Below are positions 42,554 through 51,068 of a stretch of DNA of 64,000 nt, one piece after another. Below the pieces are notes generated by a model that was not told the DNA's origin, searched no databases, and worked only from the letters and a program-made list of their open reading frames with translations. The stretch comes from Intestinimonas timonensis (lineage in GTDB: Bacteria > Bacillota > Clostridia > Oscillospirales > Oscillospiraceae). The stretch covers positions 1 to 64,000 of the forward strand of contig NZ_LR130816.1 in NCBI RefSeq assembly GCF_900626145.1, in the 5' to 3' direction. The stretch's first letter is position 1, and every line of letters starts with the position of its first letter. The position numbers were made by a program, and so were the translations under genes.

Positions 42554-44590
42554 TTATTGGCCGGGCAGGGTGAAGAAGTCGGGCAGCCGTTCCTCCTCAC
42601 TGTCAAAGAGCAGGTTGTACTGGAGGGACTCGTACTGAAGGAGCCCGTTCTGGGCCTCCTCCGAAAGTGTCTCACGGCTCTTCTGCCAGGTGCCGTCGGT
42701 ATCCATATAGCCCAAAGAGTTGAGGGCGGGCACCGTCTCGTGGAGCTGGAGCAGGAACTGCTGATACTCCGTCAGGGGCAGGCCGGCCGTCTCCATGAGC
42801 AGCGAAGACAGGTAGTTGAGGGAGGTGGTCACGCCATCCGCCTCCGGGATATCGTAGTTGGACCACAGGAGGAAGGGCACCTCCTGGCGCTGCTGGGCGG
42901 TGGCAATGTCCACCTTCTCAAAGTCGCCCCCCAGCACCTCGGTGTAGAAGTTAGTGACCACCTGGGGCTGGTGATCCCCGAACATGAGGATCATGGTGGG
43001 CTCCTCCACCTGGGAGAAGTAGTTGATGAGGTACTCCAGGGCGCTGTCCGACTGCCGCAGCAGGGAGAGGTACTGGTCCACGGTGGAGTAGCGCCCCTCC
43101 ATGTCCCCGGTGAGCCACACCGTTTTGTCCAGACCTGTCCAGGGCACGCTGTAAGCGCTGTGGTTCTGCATGGTGACATTGAAGATGAAGAGGGGCTCGC
43201 CGTCCTCTTTTTCCTCGTAGCGCCGCACCAGATTCTCATAGTTGGACTGATCGGTGATGTAATTGCGCATGTAGCTGACATCGGTAAAATCGTTTTGGAA
43301 GTAGATTTCGTCAAAGCCGAAGCTCTGGTACACCGCCCGGCGGTTCCACCCGGAGGAGAGGTAGGGGTGCATGAAGACGGTGCGGTAGCCCAGGCTCCCC
43401 AGCTGGGCGCCCAGGTTGGGTTCCTCCTCCCCCACGTACATGTGGAAGGGCACCGTGCCCTCGGGGAGGAAAGCCATGGTGTTGCCCGTCAAAAACTCGT
43501 ACTCCGAGTTGGCCGTGGTGCCGCCGAACACGGAGGAGTAGGCCGTGCCCCGGATGGTGTTCTCGGTGAGGCTGTGGAAGAAGGGCAAGGGGTCCTCGTT
43601 GGTCTCCAAATCAAAGACCTCCGCCAGGTCGGAGAAGGACTCGTTCATGATGACGATGAGGTTCACCGGCGTCTCTGCCCCGGCGGCATTGGGATCGCTC
43701 TCCCCCTTCTCCTCCGTCTCCAGCCGGATGGAGGCTAGGGTCTCCTGCGAGTAATCCTCCGGCTCCTCCACCGTGCTGTACCGCAGGCACACCGAGAAGT
43801 TGAGGACAAAACCGTTGCCCCGGGTGGTCCACAGGGAGGGCTCGATCTCCATCTGCCGGAGGAAGTCGGTCTGGAAGAAGACCGTCAGGTAGACGGCGGA
43901 GAGAACGGCCACAGGGAGGACGGCCTGCCAGTGGGGACGCTGCCGCCCCGGGCGCTTGGGCACCTTCCAAAGCAGCAGCAGGAAGAGGGCCAGCACCAGC
44001 AGGCACCAGAGCTGGACGATATCGGGGGTGTAATCGTAGTTCCCCGCCACGTTGGCGGCGGTCTGGAGGGTGAGGAGGTCGCCCGGGAAGATGGTGCGGC
44101 CCCGGAAGTGGATGACGTACCGGTTGGCCAGGCCCACGAAGGTAAAGAGCCCGGTGGTGAGCCCAGCCGTCAGCCGCACCCGTCCGGTGACCAGGTAGAG
44201 CACGCCGGCAAGCATGTAATACCACACCAGGTTCAGGCCGATCTGGAGGGGGGTGAGCTCCTCCCAGACCAGGTAGTTGTAGTTCATCTGCTCCACCAGC
44301 ACGAAGGCGAGCAGCGGGCCGATGACGAAGGCGGCCCAGCGGCACCGGGCGGCGGCTTTGTCTCCCAATGTCACGCCCAGCGGGAGGAGGGCACCGAACG
44401 CCAGCGCCCAGCACAGGCATTGCCACAGGGGGAGCCCGTACACCATCAGGACGGCAAACATGGCGGCGGCCAGGCCTGCGGCGGGGAGGAGCCGGTCCCG
44501 GCGGTAATACAGAGGGCGTTGAAGAATGGCTGCGCTCTTTTTCTTCCTATTCTTGTTTTTCTTCTTTTTTGCGGGGGTCTTTACGCTCAT
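42554..44590 (-). CDS. LTA synthase family sulfatase-fold membrane protein
   Basis: A 678-residue protein. A Lys-rich leader (AKKKKNKNRKKKSAAI) precedes five membrane helices, then an extracellular sulfatase-like domain: IVIMNESFSDLAEVFD (metal Glu), the active-site Thr in SSVFGGTTANSEYEFLTG, MFGDHQPQVV (metal Asp/His). These features match LtaS, which polymerises glycerol phosphate from phosphatidylglycerol, but the C-terminal third diverges, so other phosphoglycerol or phosphoethanolamine transfers are possible. It could act on the glycolipid from the UgtP-like enzyme. Confidence 0.9.
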   Translation of the reverse strand: MSVKTPAKKKKNKNRKKKSAAILQRPLYYRRDRLLPAAGLAAAMFAVLMVYGLPLWQCLCWALAFGALLPLGVTLGDKAAARCRWAAFVIGPLLAFVLVEQMNYNYLVWEELTPLQIGLNLVWYYMLAGVLYLVTGRVRLTAGLTTGLFTFVGLANRYVIHFRGRTIFPGDLLTLQTAANVAGNYDYTPDIVQLWCLLVLALFLLLLWKVPKRPGRQRPHWQAVLPVAVLSAVYLTVFFQTDFLRQMEIEPSLWTTRGNGFVLNFSVCLRYSTVEEPEDYSQETLASIRLETEEKGESDPNAAGAETPVNLIVIMNESFSDLAEVFDLETNEDPLPFFHSLTENTIRGTAYSSVFGGTTANSEYEFLTGNTMAFLPEGTVPFHMYVGEEEPNLGAQLGSLGYRTVFMHPYLSSGWNRRAVYQSFGFDEIYFQNDFTDVSYMRNYITDQSNYENLVRRYEEKEDGEPLFIFNVTMQNHSAYSVPWTGLDKTVWLTGDMEGRYSTVDQYLSLLRQSDSALEYLINYFSQVEEPTMILMFGDHQPQVVTNFYTEVLGGDFEKVDIATAQQRQEVPFLLWSNYDIPEADGVTTSLNYLSSLLMETAGLPLTEYQQFLLQLHETVPALNSLGYMDTDGTWQKSRETLSEEAQNGLLQYESLQYNLLFDSEEERLPDFFTLPGQ

Positions 44591-44694
44591 GGTCGTTTTG
44601 TTCCTTTTCGCGAGAGAATTTAGCGTTACCGTTCATTTTACAACGGCTCCCCTCCAAAAGCAAGACCACCGGTATAACGCTTTTCTTACATAAA

Positions 44695-44984
44695 AAGGCG
44701 GTCCTCTTTTGAGGACCGCCTCAGGTTGTCGAAAAAGGGCATATACGTCAGATTTTGTGCAAGAGCCTCGCAGAGTTCCGTCGTCCGCAGACGACGGAAT
44801 CAAGTACAGTCTGTTTTTTCCGGGGACATGTGCCTCGGAAAAAACACTGCTCAGGCCGCAAACGTGCGAGCGAAGCGAGTGCGATGCAGCGGCCTGCATC
44901 TTTTCGAAAAAATGCCTGCATTTTTGAGAGAGCCTGTCGACTTTGTCGACAGGCTCAAGGCGGTCCTCTTTTGAGGACCGCCTC
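44695..44984. repeat. 28-base terminator hairpin duplicated around a structured insert
   Basis: The same 28 bases, a perfect hairpin aaggcggtcctc / gaggaccgcctt, occur at 44695-44722 and 44957-44984. Between them are 234 bases with further stems: ttccgtcgtc / gacgacggaa, gttttttccg / cggaaaaaac, and gagcctgtcgac / gtcgacaggctc. Only the outer (44695) copy has the T run expected of the pyk terminator on the minus strand. There is no coding potential. Confidence 0.8.
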
Positions 44985-45005
44985 TGTACGGCTGAAGATA
45001 TGAAA

Positions 45006-46430
45006 TTACTCGCCCACGACCTGGGCCTTGATGAGGTTGGTGCTGCCGCTGCGGCCAATGGGCACGCCGGCGGTGATGACCACGGTATCGCCGCACTTGA
45101 CGGCGCCCTCCTTCCGGGCCACGTCCACGGTCATGGAGAAGAGGCGGTCGGTGGAGTCCACCTCACCGGTGAGGTAGGGGTGCACGCCCCAGGAGATGGC
45201 CAGCTGCCGGCGGGTCTGCTCGCTCTGGCACACGGCGACGATGGTGCAGCCGGGCCGGAACCGGGAGATGACCTTGGCGGTGTGGCCGGACTTGGTGGCC
45301 GCCAGGATGGCGGTGGCGCCCAGGTCCATGGCGGTCAGACAGCAGGAGTGGGTGATGGCGTCGTTGATGCTGGAGACGCCGGGGGTGAGGGCGTTCTCAC
45401 GGAAGCGGCCCCAGTAGTCGATGGCGCCCTCGGCGGCCACGGCGGTATCTACCATGGTCTTCAGAGCCTCCACGGGGTACTTGCCGGAGGCGGTCTCACC
45501 GGAGAGCATCACGCAGGAGGTGCCGTCGAAGACGGCGTTGGCCACGTCGGAGACCTCGGCACGGGTGGGCCGGGGGTTGCGGATCATGGAGTCAAGCATC
45601 TGGGTGGCGGTGATGACCGGCTTGCCCTGACGGATGGTGGCCTTGATCATCTTCTTCTGGAGGATGGGCACCTCGTGGGCGGGGATCTCCACGCCCAGGT
45701 CGCCGCGGGCCACCATGATGCCGTCGGAGGCGGTGATGATCTCCTCCAGGTTGTCCACACCTTCCCGGTTCTCGATCTTGGCAATGATGCGGATGTCCTC
45801 TCCGCCGTACTCCTTCAGGCAGGCGCGGATGTCCTCCACGTCGCCGGCCTTCCGGACGAAGGAGGCGGCGATGAAGTCAAAGTCGTTCTCCACGGCGAAC
45901 TTCAGATCCTCTTTGTCCTTCTCCGTGAGGGAGGGCAGCTGGATGTGGACATCGGGGATGTTGATGGACTTGTTGTTGGAGAGCGTGCCGCCGTTCTCCA
46001 CCTCACAGAGGATTCTATGGCCCTCCAGCTTCTCCACCTTCAGCTCCACCAGACCGTCGTCCACCAGGATACGGCAGCCAGGCTCCACCTCCTTGTGGAG
46101 GTTCTTGTAGGTCACAGAGACCTGGGTTTCATCGCCGGCCACCTCATCGGTATCCAGAACGAAGTGACTGCCCTTTTCCAACGTCACAGGACCATTGGCA
46201 AAAGTCTTGATGCGGATCTCGGGGCCCTTGGTGTCCAGCATAGTTGCCACCGGATAGCCCAGGGTGTCCCGCACATGCTTGAGCATGTTCAGCCGGGCCA
46301 GCTGCTCCTCATGACTGCCGTGGGAGAAGTTGAACCGTGCACAGTTCATGCCGCCCAGAATGAGCGCCTTCATCATCTCCTCATTGTCGACAGCGGGGCC
46401 AAGGGTGCAGATCACTTTCGTCTTTCTCAT
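45006..46430 (-). CDS. pyk: Pyruvate kinase
   Basis: A 474-residue glycolytic enzyme making pyruvate and ATP from phosphoenolpyruvate. Motifs: MRKTKVICTLGPAVDNEEMM, MNCARFNFSHG, MLDTKGPEIR, IIAKIENREGVDNLEEI (K and E of the active site), DGIMVARGDLGVEIP and ATQMLDSMIRNPRPTRAEV. No extra C-terminal PEP-utiliser domain, so it is the short form. A promoter lies 57-85 bases upstream. Confidence 0.98.
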   Translation of the reverse strand: MRKTKVICTLGPAVDNEEMMKALILGGMNCARFNFSHGSHEEQLARLNMLKHVRDTLGYPVATMLDTKGPEIRIKTFANGPVTLEKGSHFVLDTDEVAGDETQVSVTYKNLHKEVEPGCRILVDDGLVELKVEKLEGHRILCEVENGGTLSNNKSINIPDVHIQLPSLTEKDKEDLKFAVENDFDFIAASFVRKAGDVEDIRACLKEYGGEDIRIIAKIENREGVDNLEEIITASDGIMVARGDLGVEIPAHEVPILQKKMIKATIRQGKPVITATQMLDSMIRNPRPTRAEVSDVANAVFDGTSCVMLSGETASGKYPVEALKTMVDTAVAAEGAIDYWGRFRENALTPGVSSINDAITHSCCLTAMDLGATAILAATKSGHTAKVISRFRPGCTIVAVCQSEQTRRQLAISWGVHPYLTGEVDSTDRLFSMTVDVARKEGAVKCGDTVVITAGVPIGRSGSTNLIKAQVVGE

Positions 46431-46485
46431 AGGAATACCTCCTGATAGGTATCGAAGTTTGTTACGTATGAAAGTCTACTTACTT

Positions 46486-46514
46486 ATCATACTACATCCC
46501 TCTGCATTTTGGAA
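46486..46514 (-). promoter_or_regulatory. Promoter of pyk
   Basis: On the minus strand TTCCAA (complement of 46509-46514) and TATGAT (complement of 46486-46491) with 17 bases between. The remaining 350-base gap up to the plus-strand operon holds one clear palindrome and otherwise nothing recognised. Confidence 0.55.
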
Positions 46515-46615
46515 GTAAAATTTTTTAGAAATCTATGAGAAACGCACTCTTCACTTTCGTGAAATTTGCCCTGAGCACCACCCGGGTGAGCACCATCCAT
46601 CCCGGTAATAAATAG

Positions 46616-46633
46616 CCAATATCCTGATATTGG
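46616..46633. promoter_or_regulatory. Perfect palindrome in the divergent intergenic region (candidate operator)
   Basis: CCAATATC and GATATTGG flank a two-base spacer, an 18-base perfect inverted repeat. It lies about 160 bases upstream of the FapA-like operon, in an AT-rich gap between two divergent transcription units. An operator is plausible; no regulator is adjacent. Confidence 0.4.
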
Positions 46634-46790
46634 AATTTTGATTTTGTGACCCAGGCAGGTCATCTCCCCACAATCTCAAAATCTTTTCCAGTGTTCCCAT
46701 GTTATGGCAGTGCCCGTCTTATGTTTTTTCCGTCGGAGACGATATTATTTACAGAACAATGACCGAAAGGGTCGGGAAAGGAGGCATGAC

Positions 46791-48496
46791 ATGACCGACT
46801 TCTCTCAAGCATGGAGCACCCACTACCAGGCGCCGGGCAGTCAGCCGGAGGGAGCCCACACAGACGACGCGGCTCCCCGTACCGCTCATGAGATCACCTT
46901 CCCGCCGGAGCATCCCATCTGCGCCCTCCGGGATCTGTGGCTCTCCACCCCCGGTTCCGGGGTTCCGCTGCGCCTGGACCTGCTCTGTGGTCAGAGCGGA
47001 GATTCCATCATACGCTCTCCCGGGAGGATGCGCCCTTCGTCATCTCCCTGACCCGGTTCGCCACCAAGCGGATCCAGCGGCTCTTCACCGGCAGCGCTCC
47101 TAACACCGGCGCTGATCTGAACGAGGGGATCTTCCTCTACCTCTCCAGCGACGGTATGGCCGCGTGGCTGCTCTTCCTTCCCCCGGTGGGAAATGGCGCC
47201 GCCCTCACCACGGAGCAGCTGGGGCAGGCGCTGGCCCGCCGTGGGGTCATCTACGGCGTGGACAAGCACCTTCTGGAACAGCTCCCCACTCAGCCCCAGC
47301 GGTATTTCCGCCTTTTCCGCATCGCCGGCGGCGCGCTGCCGGTACCCGGCGAGGACGGCAGCATCGTGGGCCATTATCCCCGCACGGTGCAGGCCGACCT
47401 TCCGGTGGATGAACTGGCGCAGGCCGATTACGAAACGCTGCGCCTGGTCCAGGACATCCGCCAGGGAGATGTGATCTGTGAGATTCTGCCGCCCACCCAG
47501 GGCCGTCCGGGCAACACCGTGACCGGCCGCCTGCTCCCCGCCAAACCCGGAAATCCCGCCCAGGCGCCGCAGGGCCGGAACACTGTGCTCTCCGAGGATG
47601 GTCGCTTTTTACTGACCGCCCGGGACGGGCATGTGGAATATACCGGCCGCAGTTTCCAGGTCAAGCCCGTTCTGGATATCGCCGGAGATGTCTCCGGGGA
47701 CACCGGTATCGTCAACTTCCTGGGGGATATCCACATCCACGGAGACGTCTTTCGGGGCGCCACCATCCGGGCCATGGGCAGCATCCAGATCGACGGCGCG
47801 GTGGAGGACTGCTCCATCGAGGCGGGTCAGGACCTGGTGGTCTCCAGCGGCGTGCAGGGCCAGGACCACGGTGTCATCCAGGCCCATCGGAGCGTTTATG
47901 CCAAGTATCTGGAACACTGTCGGGTCTATGCCCAGGAGAGCGTGCAGTCCGACTGCGTCATCGACTGTGAGGTATACAGCAACGGTACTGTCCGGGTGCG
48001 CACCGGCCGGGGCGTCATCATTGGGGGCACCATCCGCGCCGCCCAGGAGGTGGACGCCGCCACCGTGGGCTCCAAGGCCGAGCGCCTCACCAACATCATT
48101 TTGGGCGGCATGCCCTGTGAAGATCTGGAGCGCAGGCAGATCCAGGCTGAGGTGGAGGCCGCCGAGGCGGCCCTCCAGGCCCTGGAGTCCACCCCGGAGT
48201 GTCCGGACCGGAACCAGGCGCTCTCCAAGCAGCGGATGGGGCTCTACGTGGCCCAGATGAAGCTGAAGCGGCTGGAAAACAGCGCTGAGCACCTCCCTCC
48301 CTCTCCCGACCAGGACCATCGGCGCCTGAACTGCGGCGCGGTCTACCCCGGCACCGTGGTGACCGTGGACCACGCCTCCTACCGCGTCAGCCGAGTCATG
48401 CAGGAGTGCGCCATCGGCCTGAAAAACGGTCTGGTCGGTCCCATACGATTTTCCGAAAAGGAGGCTTCCTCTCTTGATCCCCCTCACGCAAAATGA
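46791..48496 (+). pseudogene. FapA/DUF342 family protein, split by a frameshift
   Basis: A FapA-type gene whose reading frame is broken near 47005-47012. The first part reads MTDFSQAWSTHYQAPGSQPE from an ATG behind AGGAGG; the rest lies in the neighbouring frame (from HTLSREDAPFVISL on) through the DUF342 beta-helix (DISGDIH-like IAGDVSGDTGIVNFLGDIHI; VYSNGTVRVRTGRGVIIGGT) to a coiled coil. A single missing base explains the switch; no slippery heptamer is seen. It overlaps the CheX-like gene. In clostridia such proteins are found with chemotaxis or polysaccharide signalling genes. It could be a sequencing error. Confidence 0.75.
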
Positions 48497-48941
48497 GATC
48501 CTGGACATTCTGGACCGCGTCATGCAGGACATCACCAACCGCATGGCAAGGATCTATCCGTGCAAGCAGGACAGTGCGCCATCGGGCGATGTCTGTACGG
48601 TCTGTACCACCTTTGAGGGCGGCTATGAAGCCGATCTTACCCTCTATATGGACACCGCGCTGCTCACCAAGCTGGCACAGTCCGCCATGCAGGAGGAGAC
48701 GTTCTCCCTTCAGGACATCGAGGATTTTATGAAAGAGTATTTCAATGTGATCTGCGGGCATATTGTGGCAAGGCTCTTTCAGGCAGCCCATATCTCCTCT
48801 CGTTTCCGCATTCCCCGTTTCTACTCCGGGCTGCACCCGCCGGACGGCGAGGGTTCTCCCTGCTGCGTGCTCAGCTATGTGAGCGGCAGCAACGAACGCG
48901 CTCAACTGATCCACCAGCTTCCCGCTCATGAAACCAAATAA
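48474..48941 (+). CDS. CheX-like chemotaxis phosphatase domain protein
   Basis: A 155-residue protein with a CheX/CheC-like fold. The helix SLQDIEDFMKEYFNVICGHI carries the E..N pattern of the phosphatase active site, and CCVLSYVSGSNERAQL is near the end. It would remove phosphate from the CheY-like protein encoded directly downstream. The start is a TTG nine bases after AAGGAGG, within the 3' end of the FapA-like gene; the first ATG is too far downstream. Confidence 0.78.
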   Translation: MIPLTQNEILDILDRVMQDITNRMARIYPCKQDSAPSGDVCTVCTTFEGGYEADLTLYMDTALLTKLAQSAMQEETFSLQDIEDFMKEYFNVICGHIVARLFQAAHISSRFRIPRFYSGLHPPDGEGSPCCVLSYVSGSNERAQLIHQLPAHETK

Positions 48942-48956
48942 AGGAGTTATCATATT

Positions 48957-49322
48957 ATGGCGAAAAAAATCATGATCGTGGACGATTCCCGCATCGCCCA
49001 GCTGCAGCTTGAAAAGATCCTGTCCGATACCGACTACGAGGTCGCGGCCTGCTGCCAGAGCGGCGAGGAGGCTCTGGAGACCTATGAGACCGTCCAGCCC
49101 GATCTGGTCACCATGGATATCCTCATGCCCGGCATGGACGGCCTGGAGACCGCCCGGCTGCTGCTCCAGCGCCACCCCGATGCCCGGATCATCATGATCT
49201 CCTCCCTGGCCTACGACGACACCATCGACGAGGCCAAGCGCATCGGCACCCTGGGCTTTGTCTACAAGCCCTTCGACGGAGACCAGGTCCTGCTCTCCAT
49301 CGACAACGCCTTTTCCGCCTGA
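48957..49322 (+). CDS. CheY-like single-domain response regulator
   Basis: A 121-residue stand-alone receiver. MAKKIMIVDDSRIAQLQLEK gives the acidic pair, LVTMDILMPGMDG the phospho-Asp near residue 53, IIMISSLAYD the Thr/Ser switch and FVYKPFDGD the conserved Lys. With no output domain it presumably acts by protein contact, and the adjacent CheX-like protein would reset it. No flagellar or receptor genes lie near. Confidence 0.92.
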   Translation: MAKKIMIVDDSRIAQLQLEKILSDTDYEVAACCQSGEEALETYETVQPDLVTMDILMPGMDGLETARLLLQRHPDARIIMISSLAYDDTIDEAKRIGTLGFVYKPFDGDQVLLSIDNAFSA

Positions 49323-49338
49323 ACAAGATCCGTTGACA

Positions 49339-49395
49339 AACGGACGCCCCGGGGACGGCTCATGTTGAGCCGTCCCCGGGGCGTCCGTTCTTTTC
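49339..49395 (+). terminator. Strong terminator of the FapA-CheX-CheY operon
   Basis: A stem of more than 20 pairs (aacggacgccccggggacgg with its complement) and a short loop, followed by CTTTTCC. This is one of the longest hairpins in the window. Confidence 0.9.
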
Positions 49396-49401
49396 CAATT
49401 T

Positions 49402-49513
49402 GTTTTTCCGGTCCGCTCCGGACCGTCAGCCGGTCTCCACGCCGTTGGCCGCCGTTTCACTCAGGACGGCCCGGCGGCGCCTCCGGCGAGGAGCATGCAG
49501 AGGATGGAGAGCA
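49402..49513. repeat. 112-bp direct repeat, copy 1
   Basis: Begins gtttttccggtccgctccgg and ends gaggatggagagca. It matches 50883-50994 at all but two positions in the same orientation. It contains the 3' part of the small hydrophobic peptide gene described at copy 2, but not its start, so it is a truncated duplicate. Confidence 0.9.
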
Positions 49514-49643
49514 TCTGCGCTGAGGTCGTTCGTTTCACTTTTCTGAAAAAAATCTGTGCATTCCATAAACGAAAGGGGCTCGGACTTTTTCGACGGGCTT
49601 AAGCTACCATACCTTTCCCGACTATATGGGAACCGCGGTCCCT

Positions 49644-49886
49644 TTATCCACCACAATCAAGAATGATTTTACCACAGCTCCGGCACAAATGCGCGGGACA
49701 GTAGGAATCCTTAATGCGTGTGTGTCGAGGGCCATCTAATATGATGGTCCCTTCTGCTTCAATCTGGCTTTTTGTGTCAAAAACCGAAGGCAATTTCGCC
49801 GGTTGTTTGACAAAAAAGAGTCCATATCCTTCCCGTGTCCCAACACATCCTTCCTCCATATCTTCATCACAATATGGGCAATTCAT
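49644..49886 (-). CDS. DUF6487-like zinc-ribbon protein (80 aa)
   Basis: An 80-residue protein with two Cys pairs: MNCPYCDEDMEEGCVGTREG at the N-terminus and HLCRSCGKIILDCGG at the end, the two knuckles of a zinc ribbon. This layout matches the small DUF6487-type proteins of Firmicutes. It sits in the AT-rich insert and its codon use is AT-leaning compared with neighbours, which points to recent gain. Confidence 0.75.
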   Translation of the reverse strand: MNCPYCDEDMEEGCVGTREGYGLFFVKQPAKLPSVFDTKSQIEAEGTIILDGPRHTRIKDSYCPAHLCRSCGKIILDCGG

Positions 49887-49919
49887 CTATCTCCACCTCA
49901 TCTTTATGATTTTATTAGG

Positions 49920-50605
49920 TTATTCCCAGATCTGTTCAAAATCATAATACTCTAAGATATCTACCCATTGAGCATTTCGATTGCTATATGTATAAGCTGT
50001 TTTTAAGACGGAATCTGTATTAGAGTAATTATTTACCTCTGTTTTTTGGTTCGAAAGATCTCTAATTAAATAATCTGATTTTTTGAATCCCAGCCCAACA
50101 GGGCAGTAGTTGACTTTAATATCCAAAGTACCTTTCTGATCAATTACTCCAATTTTCTTCGAACCATTAACATATTTATACACTGTACGTGTTTCTGGTG
50201 CAACTTGATATACATATCTCATAAAGGTGTCCTTCTCAACTGTATAGGCTGCTTCAGCTCCAAGGACATTACTAACAAGCGTATATGGCAGGCTTACCTT
50301 CCATGATGCAAAGCACATTCCTACATTAACCGCTCCGATAATCCATGCATTCCAATCAGGATCATTATCACTATCTTTAAGTGTTTTTTTACCTCTTTAC
50401 GATATTCCGCCTCAGAGGTCGTAGTATAGTAAAACGTAGTTCCATTATAGGTGCCAAATACTTTTTCTGCTGCATCAGATTTTGGGACAAGGACAGAATA
50501 TGAATTGAGCTCAACTTCACTATCACGGTATGCTTCGAGTTCCACCAAGCACGCTTCTTCAATGTACGAAAACTCAGTCCCTGCTAACCCTAAAGTAACC
50601 GTCAA
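49920..50605 (-). pseudogene. AT-rich accessory gene broken by a frameshift; possible secreted peptide
   Basis: Two adjacent frames join at an A7 run near 50386-50392 to give one protein: LGLAGTEFSYIEEACLVELE, SYSVLVPKSDAAEKVFGTYN, then DSDNDPDWNAWIIGAVNVGM and KYVNGSKKIGVIDQKGTLDI. No signal peptide is left; the frame opens at a TTG beside a terminator hairpin, so the N-terminus is probably lost as well. The layout (short beta motif, DQKG block) reminds me of geobacillin-26-like proteins, but this is weak. The DNA is much richer in A and T than the rest. Confidence 0.55.
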
Positions 50606-50618
50606 ATCTCCCTGCGCA

Positions 50619-50662
50619 TAAAAAGGCCGCCATCTCAGTGCCTGTGCATTGAGATGGCGGCC
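50619..50662 (-). terminator. Terminator downstream of the IS66 remnant
   Basis: On the minus strand ggccgccatctca / tgagatggcggcc is followed by TTTTTATG. It sits between the IS66 remnant and the broken AT-rich gene. Confidence 0.82.
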
Positions 50663-50672
50663 TGCAGTTCTA

Positions 50673-50886
50673 TTATGATTTAGGACTTCTGCATTCCTGG
50701 GGTGCGTTCACCGGGAGGAAAGATTCGGCCCAGGCTTCATCCGTCTGGCTCATGTCAGGCGCGTTGTGCAGGAGCCAAACCAGATAGCGGTAGGGATCCA
50801 GGTCGTTCTCCTTTGCGGTCTCAATCAGGCTGTAGATCACAGCGCTGGACTGGGCGCCGGCCGGGGTGTTGGAAAAGAGCCAGTTT
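50673..50886 (-). mobile_element. IS66-family transposase C-terminal remnant
   Basis: The minus-strand frame ending at 50673 reads NWLFSNTPAGAQSSAVIYSL, then IETAKENDLDPYRYLVWLLH and ends NAPQECRSPKS. This is the C-terminal signature of IS66 TnpC transposases (GAxSSAxIYSLIETAKxNxLDPYxYL). Only about 70 residues remain. It abuts copy 2 of the 112-bp repeat. Confidence 0.9.
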
Positions 50887-50994
50887 TTCCGGTCCGCTCC
50901 GGGCCGTCAGCCGGTCTCCACGCCGTTGGCCTCCGTTTCACTCAGGACGGCCCGGCGGCGCCTCCGGCGAGGAGCATGCAGAGGATGGAGAGCA
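50883..50994. repeat. 112-bp direct repeat, copy 2
   Basis: The second copy of the duplication at 49402-49513, differing at two positions. It starts at the IS66 remnant's edge and ends inside the small peptide gene, which is intact here. The two copies flank the AT-rich insert, about 1.4 kb apart. Confidence 0.9.
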
Positions 50995-51028
50995 GCAGCA
51001 GCGCCGCCAGCAGGAGGTTTCGTCTCAA
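50942..51028 (-). CDS. Possible 28-aa hydrophobic peptide
   Basis: A TTG six bases after GGAAGG opens a frame reading RRNLLLAALLLLSILCMLLA and ending GGAAGPS. It would be a single membrane helix or an exported signal-like peptide with one Cys. It lies 40 bases past the stalk-domain gene. The truncated copy in repeat 1 keeps only the end. Short length makes this tentative. Confidence 0.4.
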   Translation of the reverse strand: MRRNLLLAALLLLSILCMLLAGGAAGPS

Positions 51029-51068
51029 GGTCGTCCTTCCTTTCCGGAAAAGATGGCTCGGTCAGCCG

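Noticed and set aside
46534..46614. 26-codon frame in the pyk upstream gap
   Set aside because: No ribosome site and no recognisable features; chance is more likely.
46640..46780. Possible riboswitch before the FapA-like gene
   Set aside because: No GEMM, T-box or other signature could be found, only T-rich sequence.
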